From IMG/VR virus record IMGVR_UViG_3300032053_014236, positions 1 to 36,129 of that record: 36,129 nucleotides of DNA. One strand, given 5' to 3'. This DNA comes from a virus. A program made the position numbers and the translations under genes. Shown in pieces: positions 8,301 to 14,578 of the stretch (position 1 is the stretch's first letter; the number at the start of each line of letters is the position of its first letter). Under the pieces are notes generated by a model, which saw nothing but the letters and a program-made list of their open reading frames with translations, was not told the origin of the DNA and did not search any database.

Positions 8301-11300
8301 TTATTGAAGGTCTCTACGTGAACCTTAAAACCCTCATTCCATCCTTCGTATCGGTTTGGATTGTCATCGGGTATAAAATATACATCCAGGTCACTTCCCC
8401 CAATAGATAACTTCTCGGATGAAAATATCTGCTTTAGCGTGTCGAAACCATACGATGGAACCAACTCACCGTTATGCGTAAAATTCACGGTATGGACAAA
8501 CACACCCTTTTTAGTGTATCTCTCGAATGCAGAATTCACATCAAAAACACTGATGGCGTATGCATTGTCTTTGGATGCATCGTCGGAGTTGTTAAAAAAT
8601 GACATCTCAAATGTAGTGCCACTATGTTCCGTAACGTCCTTTTCAATAGACAATAATGGAGATCCGGCACCTTTCACTCCAAAGAATTGATCCTTCGCTC
8701 CAGACAGGACAGTCTTAACACCATTTTTAACGGTAGTCACCACTGTTCTACGTGGAGTCAATAGGAAACCGGCCTTCGCCATGCCATACCCACCTCGGCT
8801 TTCCGTACCCTCCTTACCCTTGGCCCCCAATCTCATCAGGTTCTGTTTCAATTGGGTCGTTGACATCCCCACTCCATTGTCTTTGATAATGACAACGGTT
8901 TCAGCTATTCCATCACTTCCCATGTTGAGCTTTGTGGAAATATCAATGCGGGTAGCACCTGCGTCAAGTGCGTTCTGAATAGTCTCATTGGCGATGGTGC
9001 CGGCGAGATCATTGTTCACTATATCCTTACTGATCGTCTGTAGAAGCAGGGTTTGATCAACACCCAATTTCACTTCCTGTGTGGCAATCATGTTGGATGT
9101 CAAATCTTCCTGTACGGCCGTCAGTTCTCCGGTGGCTTCATTATAAATCAATTTTCCGTATGGCCTTTGGATCTCATATATGCTGGTGCCAAGTTTCCCT
9201 GTTCCAACCTGAGAAACCTTGCCACCTAATTCTCCGGTATGTTTTTGAGATTCAGCTTCTAATCTGTTTTCAAAAACAATACGTTCTTGTCTTGGCAATA
9301 CGATGGCAGCCTGATCATCCGAAAGTTTCACTTCATAATCATATGTTATACCGCCACCTAATTCCTCGGCGGCCATGCGCACTTCGGAGTAAAATGGATT
9401 TGCTATTGGTGCTGGCTGTTGCTTGATTTCGGCCATGTTTCTACCGTACCACACATCAAGCAATTCCTGATCTGAAAGGGTTTGTCCCGTGGCCACATCT
9501 AGTTCGTTGATGGCCATGGCAATGCCCTGTTCTCGTCCGTTCAATCCGGTCCGTTCATGACGGAAGCGATCTATGTTGTTGATGTCAACGGTATCAGCTC
9601 CCGGTATCCCCTTAGCCATAGGATGCATTTCGGTGGGGATAGTTTCCGGCGTAGCACCTGTCGATGGAGTTTCCGGTGTGATAACATTCCCTGGTTTACC
9701 AACTTCGGGTATTTCCGGGGGGATCACGTCCACATCCACGGGGGCGGGAGGAGGCTCAGATAAATCGGGTGGGGTTGGCCCCTTGGGGGTCTCCCGGGGA
9801 GGAGGTTCGGGAGGAGTGGCTTCAGGACCTTCCCCACCTTCAGGCTTTTCTCGTTGAGTTAAATCCAGTGGTACTTGTTCAAAAAACTGAGGAACAACAC
9901 CCTTGGTCTCAATCCAATGATAATCAAGTTTCTGTTGTTCCATCTTGGGTTCGAGAACACCCTTGAATTTATCGGGCACCTCGATACCACGCATTTCAAA
10001 ACTCTTGGTAGGTTGTACCTCTTCCTTGAGATTGATGAGTGGCGTACCGGGTTCGGCCAATGCAAACTTAGGACCCATTTCAATGGGTTTTTGCAATTCA
10101 TCTGTTCGTTTGCGCCATTGTTCGGCCTCGGGCAATACGGCCCCCTGCCATTGTTCCGGCCCAAGATTTAATGTCTGTCCCGGTCCCAATTTGGCCTGGG
10201 CCTGACGAATGTTTTCCTGAATCTGTGCGTTCTTTAAATTATCAACGTGTTGTGCAAAGGATGTTTGCAGGGATCCCACATCCATGGGCTGATCCATATC
10301 GATATGCTGACCCTGAAGGATATTCATTACGGCTACGCCACGCCATGCCTCTGCGACTTGCTCACCGAACGTACCCTTGATAAACTTCAGCATATCTTCA
10401 GCTTCGGCAGACCGCTGTTTCATGACATTGGGATCTGTCAGGTCTGTATTTGGATTGAGGGCAGCTCCAACCTTATTTGAAAAAACATGTGGGGCTACCG
10501 CACCAAGACCACCTGTCAATAATGAAAAAATGGTAGTGGGGATGATAACTTGTTTGGCCTCTTCCCATGGTTGGGCTTCTGGACGAACACCTGATTCCTT
10601 GGCCGACGTGGCTTCCAACCATTGTTGTCCGATTTCGGTACCAACCTCTGTACCTATTAATTCCGGAATGGATAATAGAAATTTACCGAATGTTGGTTTT
10701 AATACTCCGGCTACAGTTTTTGCGGCCGGGAGTATAGCCATTTTTTCTAATGCTCGCACGCCATACGTAGTGCCCTTGGATAGTAATCCACCAAGAGCGA
10801 CGTTGGCAAGAGATTCACCTAACCATTCAGTCGCACCTCGTTCTAAGGCTTGTTTATTAATCGTTTCCTCTGAAATGGATGGCAACCCCTGAGCCATTAA
10901 TTCCTGATTCTTCTTATATCCCTCTTCTCTGGCTTGGGAGTATTCAGCCATACCAAATCCAACGGCACCTAGCTGGCCCATGACCTTGGATCCCAGGGCA
11001 GCCCCGGCTATAGCTCCCGGAACGTTACCGATTAATCCACCAATGATGCCACCCCCCACTGCACCAATGGCAGTCGGTAGTAATGATGGGACGGCCATCT
11101 TACCGGCCTGATAAAATTGTTCACCAACGGCGGTCGGCTGAGGTTTTTCCTCTTCAACATTGCGCATAGTGGGTTGTATGACCCCGCCCGCCATATATCC
11201 GGGTGCCCTGTAGACCTCTGTGGCCATTTCTGGCAGTTCCTTGGTGATACTAGCCCCTAGACCCTTCATTAACCCTGTTACGGCCTCTACGGGGCCTCCT

Positions 11301-11629
11301 AGCTTCGGGGCAGGGGGTACAACGGGCTCATGCACTGCGGGCGGTGCAGGGGGGAAGAATACACCCCTGTTAATATCCTCGATTTGCCGATCAATGGCGC
11401 TGGGACCGGGGGTAAACTGAGGCTTGTTGAGGCGTTCATGAGGCGTTGGTACTACCGGAGGGGCAACGGGTTGCTGCATCTCGGGGGGAGGTACGGGTTT
11501 AGCCACCGCTGGCGTTGCCTGCCCTGGAGGCGTCACCACCCCCATGGACGATTCAAGTCCTCCAACCGATGTGTCAGAAAGTCCGTATTGCTTATTCAGA
11601 TCTTCGATCTGCTTATCAATAGAATCCAT
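2303..11629 (-). CDS. Giant polyvalent protein: GHKL ATPase, two zincins, radical-SAM domain, phage polyvalent C terminus
   Basis: A single uninterrupted 3108-residue protein (start ATG after GAGGAGACC). Order: proline-rich N terminus with two IDxQIEDxN repeats (residues 4-12 and 79-87); glycine-rich hydrophobic stretch (187-227); proline-rich linker (about 590-670); GHKL ATPase (about 855-1010: E882/N885/D888, DNGVGM at 917-922, RGGYGMAKAG at 945-954); zincin HELAH at 1318-1322 with a further His at 1328; B12-binding-like fold (about 1545-1610) joined to a radical-SAM core with C1653, C1657, C1660; two RFSERR-like motifs; second zincin HELFGH at 2071-2076; a LPRERGRGEYVV motif (about 2445) like the PLxRFG element; and a helical, partly membrane-like C-terminal region (about 2650-2880). 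Such giants are known as phage polyvalent proteins and are thought to be ejected with the genome to modify host targets. Radical-SAM chemistry within one is, to my knowledge, exceptional. Confidence 0.85.
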   Translation of the reverse strand: MDSIDKQIEDLNKQYGLSDTSVGGLESSMGVVTPPGQATPAVAKPVPPPEMQQPVAPPVVPTPHERLNKPQFTPGPSAIDRQIEDINRGVFFPPAPPAVHEPVVPPAPKLGGPVEAVTGLMKGLGASITKELPEMATEVYRAPGYMAGGVIQPTMRNVEEEKPQPTAVGEQFYQAGKMAVPSLLPTAIGAVGGGIIGGLIGNVPGAIAGAALGSKVMGQLGAVGFGMAEYSQAREEGYKKNQELMAQGLPSISEETINKQALERGATEWLGESLANVALGGLLSKGTTYGVRALEKMAILPAAKTVAGVLKPTFGKFLLSIPELIGTEVGTEIGQQWLEATSAKESGVRPEAQPWEEAKQVIIPTTIFSLLTGGLGAVAPHVFSNKVGAALNPNTDLTDPNVMKQRSAEAEDMLKFIKGTFGEQVAEAWRGVAVMNILQGQHIDMDQPMDVGSLQTSFAQHVDNLKNAQIQENIRQAQAKLGPGQTLNLGPEQWQGAVLPEAEQWRKRTDELQKPIEMGPKFALAEPGTPLINLKEEVQPTKSFEMRGIEVPDKFKGVLEPKMEQQKLDYHWIETKGVVPQFFEQVPLDLTQREKPEGGEGPEATPPEPPPRETPKGPTPPDLSEPPPAPVDVDVIPPEIPEVGKPGNVITPETPSTGATPETIPTEMHPMAKGIPGADTVDINNIDRFRHERTGLNGREQGIAMAINELDVATGQTLSDQELLDVWYGRNMAEIKQQPAPIANPFYSEVRMAAEELGGGITYDYEVKLSDDQAAIVLPRQERIVFENRLEAESQKHTGELGGKVSQVGTGKLGTSIYEIQRPYGKLIYNEATGELTAVQEDLTSNMIATQEVKLGVDQTLLLQTISKDIVNNDLAGTIANETIQNALDAGATRIDISTKLNMGSDGIAETVVIIKDNGVGMSTTQLKQNLMRLGAKGKEGTESRGGYGMAKAGFLLTPRRTVVTTVKNGVKTVLSGAKDQFFGVKGAGSPLLSIEKDVTEHSGTTFEMSFFNNSDDASKDNAYAISVFDVNSAFERYTKKGVFVHTVNFTHNGELVPSYGFDTLKQIFSSEKLSIGGSDLDVYFIPDDNPNRYEGWNEGFKVHVETFNKGLALFGMDPEYAYNTTGLRKVANWKAVVNFTKTPDVLSINYPFLRNRTTMNEEIRKGVEARINEKINEVNSEEYESSKKAFAAMIQNSPIINGTRVLIPFVDQAEFDAAKALVMNHQELISDMANLFQSFQVIVDKIGGGKLDLAITVDPKVHGFRSNPKVTGHEIFALNPFAITHALIMTDEWKSVVGATYPKLQAMSSNLTHTFVHELAHRRVSKHNEDFALEVARLYTQMTHAQLTRLENEGRLFYEKHGDALTELQNNFGNMGKGGSRFRQGNNALQATGGQLAGRAGGNQVLQEDSEERWYNGLGVASRLISKPKQMIGGETLDGKQILAPEQNRPNNPISIGGHTPSMLYREGEPGQGNVWVRQGKGNTNANSVLLVQISNELINPKETQTGIDRAYYDELYNNRRPGFKHPRDFWEIPQWISVAANSMPNTDVYVVRNIDEAIKFLSDAKYKTVAFSVLDVNKDMVKQIADGYKGRVAVGGYVDLRALFGASTNVAIYDNMADFVRNEGYKFNPGTNYRHFEGSEVIPRLVLSEGCLFNCKFCDVKPHGSLKETTPDNIRRQVESFKRLGARLVYLNDKTFGQASNYTMLAEIYDEMKAANPDFQGFIIQTTASQFVKLNDDFLGKSGIQYVELGVESYNNDILKNYSKPHTKQQIDQAMQRARENGLKVVPNIIIGMPEETVQTYQNTLNFLYQNRDIISHVNAYNLAVYKGTPLSEVIKSTSLTDADENKIEKSFHTNEDLHRDFSDAIFKFGLEQLQTPENQLVNVQTSPAPILPRFSERRGLVGQVSANKNVAWHAEDRGLYVGVVDGKDKYIIQRKGVTFEVSEWGADAKGRIGALKIGTSRTIEEGKLLAEGRFRMSERRLAGPEIQGKGIALQEVQQSLDNILIDIPKAALRGMAVENYDAIPGQIRRANVNLKPTDKAFFDRETRTLWIIAGNQTSHTDLNKSIAHELFGHFGIERVIGFKRLAPFYSKVFKLYGGEEGLSEIYTAYRLIPGSQDSKMIAAGEKIAQLAETRSDPMLWREFVTLVKDMVYKIFGVQMNLTETDIQVYLNRSRQLIADDRFKGEMQRYASLRQLAEASAWKTGLPTERFVMRTGATPDDTSAAHTVLNFGNLYTAMRNKNKNFAEQPMRDLKATEAMLSNPFWIGVEHPEFKRMFNVQLDRQDKRSSDTILLLKDPITNTGDNPFLKENLNRDALNKIIVWSDNQGIYLDTAERLQTKARELIGRNLTPDEVAGYNGWRNGFKKAIEFATRRLKEITFKINIKQPWFAEMNRVVQENIDPTTVIVSADAKVQKAFVSAVKYTQTKLADIAKLEQDLNSIEFYLPRERGRGEYVVRAFEMGPDGEKYNIDARRFENATQAEMGRMEMTRAYPDLTVEKTMERGVPEHIFGFLDIPVTEAFLQKAMERAQSGGYIDSEQADLLMKHVLGAVNDEIAARGFKQKYMHRRVGEAIKGYQTEHLEEVFVNYMKGLAGSMSKLEAAFDFHDALTDIHATGQQGLYEYATRYMRDMMRNPDSIDRKINALKTIPYTWYLAANLRMVPVQMTQNFVTAIPILSRLMKDNKVKGSGSAYIMKAMKDVVSGNYSASEKAMLQVAWEKGETMANYLNSIRGRISGSWAKNSFQKVLDIMSLPFAGMERFNRKVAYLAGYRMYTKAGMNADQAFLASREFVNMSHYAYGASNTPQLLRDGTAAGKVMGLGYVFQSFRHNYLLSLKYFMKSKEDRIALDMMMRSLAFIVLFGGLAAFPFLDDILEEAEKMFGVPYRSNMRKAMKKVGGEMLADVGMQGLPALIGFDLSGSIKIGIPIPGIGGPVQDSVFGVWGGLIDKGVQAVNSASNGDYARMVEAMAPVGAEAPLKAARLSKQGVRTASGKPILDEKGRPIVPTTTETVGQAIGFRPARMAEVSQERRSFSNMQEHYSKQKQDILKRLRTASTGSEFGTIRRDIQKYNLDVMKFKGLISPINMASMRQAMKPEESYMEYKQKGNF
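3000..3700 (-). other. C-terminal polyvalent-protein helical region (LPD38-like) of the giant protein
   Basis: Residues about 2650-2880 hold several long helices, including WYLAANLRMVPVQMTQNF, ERFNRKVAYLAGYRMY, a YVFQSFRHNYL segment and a near-transmembrane stretch (AFIVLFGGLAAFPFL). The pattern is like the large polyvalent protein-associated domain 38 that ends many ejected phage giants. The assignment rests on pattern memory and could be refined by profile search. Confidence 0.45.
5300..5480 (-). other. Zinc metallopeptidase-like module 2 (HELFGH) of the giant protein
   Basis: SIAHELFGHFGIERVIG carries HExxGH (H2071, E2072, H2076), preceded by a short beta hairpin (RETRTLWIIAGNQT). This layout recurs in phage polyvalent proteins as a putative zincin. 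Downstream helices containing IQVYLNRSRQLI also match that context. Confidence 0.65.
6000..6990 (-). other. Radical-SAM domain with B12-binding-like N-terminal part, inside the giant protein
   Basis: The iron-sulfur motif CLFNCKFC (C1653, C1657, C1660) follows an IPRLVLSEG lead as in B12-binding-type radical-SAM enzymes. After it come YLNDKTF, a VELGVES strand, KPHTKQQIDQAM, and NIIIGMPEET, which match the order of conserved strands in the radical-SAM barrel. Before it, a Rossmann-like segment (AFSVLDVNKDMVKQIADGYK, then VAVGGYVDL) resembles the B12-binding fold but lacks the DxHxxG cobalamin motif, so cofactor binding is doubtful. Confidence 0.8.
7600..7720 (-). other. Zinc metallopeptidase-like module 1 (HELAH) of the giant protein
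   Basis: FVHELAHRRVSKHNEDF has the HExxH zinc site (H1318, E1319, H1322), and H1328, six residues after the second ligand, followed by a DF pair. This resembles the HELxH...NHxxxF pattern of SprT/YgjP-like zincins. It could process the giant itself, virion partners or host proteins. Confidence 0.65.
8600..9060 (-). other. GHKL (Hsp90/gyrase/MutL-type) ATPase module of the giant protein
   Basis: The three Bergerat-fold boxes are present in order: an N-box with E882, N885 and D888 in NETIQNALDAG; the G1 box DNGVGM; and a glycine-rich lid RGGYGMAKAG. The residues after it (TVVTTVKNG) resemble the HATPase_c_3-type proteins. Conserved catalytic and ATP-contact residues suggest an active nucleotide-binding site. 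What it drives is unknown. Confidence 0.8.
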
Positions 11630-11641
11630 GGTCTCCTCGTC

Positions 11642-13246
11642 TTATTGTCGAGCCCACTTACCATTCCTGTAAATCAAAGCCACTGGCACCAATTCTCCGG
11701 CATCGTTCTTCATGGGCATGGAGACTTGAGCCCCCTCCGTTGGGTTTTGTAATTCGGCCCTTAGGTATTCCTGGTTCATGTCATCCTGTAGGGCTTTATA
11801 CGCCTTGGCCTTCGCATCCGGATTGGAAGCCAACTCCATGTTGTTTTCCAAATCCTTAACCCTTGGAGCAAAACTTTCCTTGATAGATTCCTTTCGGAAA
11901 TTCAACCGGATCTGAGCGGCGTCATTGGCGTTCTTGGCATTCTTGAGGGCATTCTCCATCTGAGCGCCCATACCCATATCGTAGACCATCTTGTTCATTT
12001 CCATTTCACGTTTTTGGGCTTCCGATCCAGCCTTCCATTGTTCCAGACCCAATTTTTGCATTTCAATATTTCTGCCAGCAGCCTCATTGGCAGTTTTCGC
12101 AGCGGCCGTAACTGCCGTACCCTTCTCAGCGAGATACTGTTTGTAGAGATCCTTGCCCGCCGTAGCTTTGGCTTCACGCTCCCTGATGCCCGCTTCTACA
12201 ACCTGGGCCTTACCAGCAGGAGTCATACCTTCCATCTGTTTATTTAATTCCGCGTCTTGCCTCATCTTAGCGGCATTAGCTTCGTACTCAGCCATTCCAG
12301 ACAATGGGACAATACCGGCGGCTCTCTGCATATCCAATTCCTTCATAGCTTCATCGCTTGATGCCCTCTGGAATGCTTCCTGATCGAGCATTTTCTGGTT
12401 CGCATATTGTGTTTCAAGTCCTTGGATAATGCCCTGACGTGTTTGATCTGCAGACGCAAATACTCCACGTCTCGCCGCTTCATCGTTATATGTTCCCGGA
12501 GCCTGCGGTTTCACAGTCATAGTACCCTCTCCGCCGGGAAGGGTATACGCGACCACGCCCTCATTGTTGACCTGTTTGGAAATACCCCATTGATCCAAAC
12601 CAGCAGTAGGAGGAGTTCCCGGAGTACCCTGTGATGGGGCCTGGGTTAATACTCCACCTCTCAGTCGGTCCTCGTTGACCGGTCCACCATATGGAGGAAT
12701 AACAGGTTGACCGGTAGAGGGTGCCCCTGCACCACCTGGTCTAGTAGGGGCTACATAGGGAGCGGCCGGCATACCAGTGGATGTTTCCGACAAATATGAC
12801 TCCACGGGATATTTGATATTTTTCTGATAAAATTGTTCGAACGGCTGCATGACATTTTGCTCAACAGCCGTAGCGGCAGAGGTTAAACCACGTCCCATTT
12901 TACCGGCGATACTTCGTTCCAGTACAGCACTAGGTTCAAGAGATGGAAACTGTGCAGGTGGGATCACGGGTTGGTTAACTCTCGCCACCCGACCAGGACC
13001 CATTGTCGATTCTGCATTGATGATATCAGCTTCCGTCCTGATAGGTGCGGTCGTCTTCACGACCTGCTTAGTACCACCCTCTGGACTATTCTGTACGCTC
13101 TTCTCAACGGTCTGCGTGGGTACTACAGGCTGAGCAGGAGGCACCTGTTGTGCGGCCTGGCGAGCCGCTCTACCGGCTTCCCTCTGCGTGTAATTATCTC
13201 TTACGTCATTCAGGCTATCCCTGATTGCTACATCTTCTGCGGCCAT
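11642..13246 (-). CDS. Coiled-coil virion protein, possible internal/ejected protein
   Basis: A 534-residue protein I do not recognise by family. The N-terminal half (to about residue 230) is Pro/Gly/Thr-rich and low in structure, with repeated QPVIPP motifs. The rest is Ala/Gln/Glu/Lys-rich and predicted to be long coiled coil (about 265-480). The C terminus is a small beta-like tail (VPVALIYRNGKWARQ). A GGAGG site precedes the ATG. It sits twelve bases upstream of the giant gene and directly after another long helical protein, a place where podoviruses keep internal virion (ejection) proteins. The shared proline-rich N-terminal style with the giant suggests the two are packaged or act together. 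This role is inferred from position and composition only. Confidence 0.7.
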   Translation of the reverse strand: MAAEDVAIRDSLNDVRDNYTQREAGRAARQAAQQVPPAQPVVPTQTVEKSVQNSPEGGTKQVVKTTAPIRTEADIINAESTMGPGRVARVNQPVIPPAQFPSLEPSAVLERSIAGKMGRGLTSAATAVEQNVMQPFEQFYQKNIKYPVESYLSETSTGMPAAPYVAPTRPGGAGAPSTGQPVIPPYGGPVNEDRLRGGVLTQAPSQGTPGTPPTAGLDQWGISKQVNNEGVVAYTLPGGEGTMTVKPQAPGTYNDEAARRGVFASADQTRQGIIQGLETQYANQKMLDQEAFQRASSDEAMKELDMQRAAGIVPLSGMAEYEANAAKMRQDAELNKQMEGMTPAGKAQVVEAGIREREAKATAGKDLYKQYLAEKGTAVTAAAKTANEAAGRNIEMQKLGLEQWKAGSEAQKREMEMNKMVYDMGMGAQMENALKNAKNANDAAQIRLNFRKESIKESFAPRVKDLENNMELASNPDAKAKAYKALQDDMNQEYLRAELQNPTEGAQVSMPMKNDAGELVPVALIYRNGKWARQ

Positions 13247-13261
13247 GGGTAATCCTCCATA

Positions 13262-14569
13262 TTAAAGTGTATCGGCTTCATAAACTTCATCGATGGTGGC
13301 CGGAGCATGGTATTGATAACTGGCCGAGTTAGACGCATCGATATGAGCACTCAACGAAATACTGGACATCAATCCAGCTTCCAATTGTGTTAATGTACCC
13401 AGCAGGACTTCTGCGATTTGTACTTCCAATGATTCCTTAAAACGTTGGTTTTCGACGGCGATCTGTGCATTCTTGATGGCAACATCAGCCTCTGCAACAG
13501 CCTGCCGAATCTTACATTCGAATAATTTCACCTGCACCTCATTCATCGATGCCAGGGCAGATACTTGTGCTTTATACGCCTCACATGTTCCAACGAATGC
13601 CTTGATGGTCGCCTCTACTCGGGCGGCTTCTGCCTGTACCGCTGCAGTATAAGCCTGCACCTTGGCTGAATAAATGGTCACAATGGCCTTGGCTTCCTCG
13701 ATTCTGGCACCAACAAGAGCAGTATACATATCTGTCATTGCCTTCGTCTGATCCACCTGGGCTCTGAAGATATTGATTTCCCCCTCGATCTGAGCGGCGG
13801 ATGCCTTGAAAAGCCGTCCCTGAATATCACTGAAGATACTCATAAGCCCCTTCTCTAACTCAACACCAATAGTCAAGCGATCCTTGACACCCTGATAAGT
13901 CATCTCGGCCTGCTTAATGGAAATATCACGGCTGGCATCGTAACGTTTATCCGAATGCTTGATCTCAAGATCATCCAGTGCGGTTATGAGTACCCCATCG
14001 GGTAATGGCCAACCCCTCTTGGCAATATCTGCGGCAATCCGAGATTTCGCATCCCGTAATTCCTGCAGGTCTCTTTGGAGATTGCGATCCCATATCTGCA
14101 CTTCTACGTTGGGATCTATACCGGTGGATCCCGTTAATAGATCGTTGATGATCCTATCCCGCACAGCCTCTAAAAGCGTAGAGGAATATTCGGCCGATCC
14201 TGGGTTAATCACCGCGCTTGGTGCTGACGCATCCATGGTGGGTTGGTCGATGTCCGATATGCTAATATTGACATTGCCAGGATCAGACGGAAGAGAGGCC
14301 ACAATATTCATAGCAGCATTTGGTGCTGCTCCCGGGGGGTCCGGAAGGTTCAGATCCAAAGCCTCGGCTCCTGTTGCATCAAACGGAACGGTATTGGCCG
14401 TAATGGAAGCAATACTTGAAGCTGCGGAAATAACCTGTGAAAGCGAACTTGTAATTTGACTCATTACACCCTGAGCCATACTGTAGGTCAATTGCTGCCT
14501 AGCATCGAATAGGTTAGTTGCCGAGTTAAATATAGACCATAATTCCGGTGGTAATGCTGAAGTTGGCAT
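13262..14569 (-). CDS. Alpha-helical virion protein, possible internal or tail-needle component
   Basis: A 435-residue protein, mostly Ala/Glu/Gln/Ile-rich helix (about residues 145-400) with a conserved-looking KRGWPLPDGVL element near residue 185 that I associate with uncharacterised phage structural proteins. The N-terminal part has a Gly/Pro-rich, beta-like section (about 60-120). A GGAGAATAG site precedes the ATG. It lies between the aromatic-rich protein and the coiled-coil protein, with gaps of only 9 and 15 bases, so the three are surely co-transcribed. A long trimeric or fibrous particle component or an ejection protein are the likeliest roles; the sequence does not decide between them. 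Confidence 0.7.
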   Translation of the reverse strand: MPTSALPPELWSIFNSATNLFDARQQLTYSMAQGVMSQITSSLSQVISAASSIASITANTVPFDATGAEALDLNLPDPPGAAPNAAMNIVASLPSDPGNVNISISDIDQPTMDASAPSAVINPGSAEYSSTLLEAVRDRIINDLLTGSTGIDPNVEVQIWDRNLQRDLQELRDAKSRIAADIAKRGWPLPDGVLITALDDLEIKHSDKRYDASRDISIKQAEMTYQGVKDRLTIGVELEKGLMSIFSDIQGRLFKASAAQIEGEINIFRAQVDQTKAMTDMYTALVGARIEEAKAIVTIYSAKVQAYTAAVQAEAARVEATIKAFVGTCEAYKAQVSALASMNEVQVKLFECKIRQAVAEADVAIKNAQIAVENQRFKESLEVQIAEVLLGTLTQLEAGLMSSISLSAHIDASNSASYQYHAPATIDEVYEADTL

Positions 14570-14578
14570 TCTATTCTC

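Noticed and set aside
9640-9860. GC-rich repeats in the proline linker seen as a possible regulatory or CRISPR-like array
   Set aside because: No equal spacing or conserved repeat; they are Pro/Glu codons of the giant protein.
10377-10892. Plus-strand frame of 171 codons inside the giant gene
   Set aside because: No ribosome site, and it lies fully opposite a coding frame with clear domains on both sides.
13959-14459. Plus-strand frame of 166 codons opposite the helical virion gene
   Set aside because: Antisense shadow of an Ala/Ile-rich coding region; no start signal.
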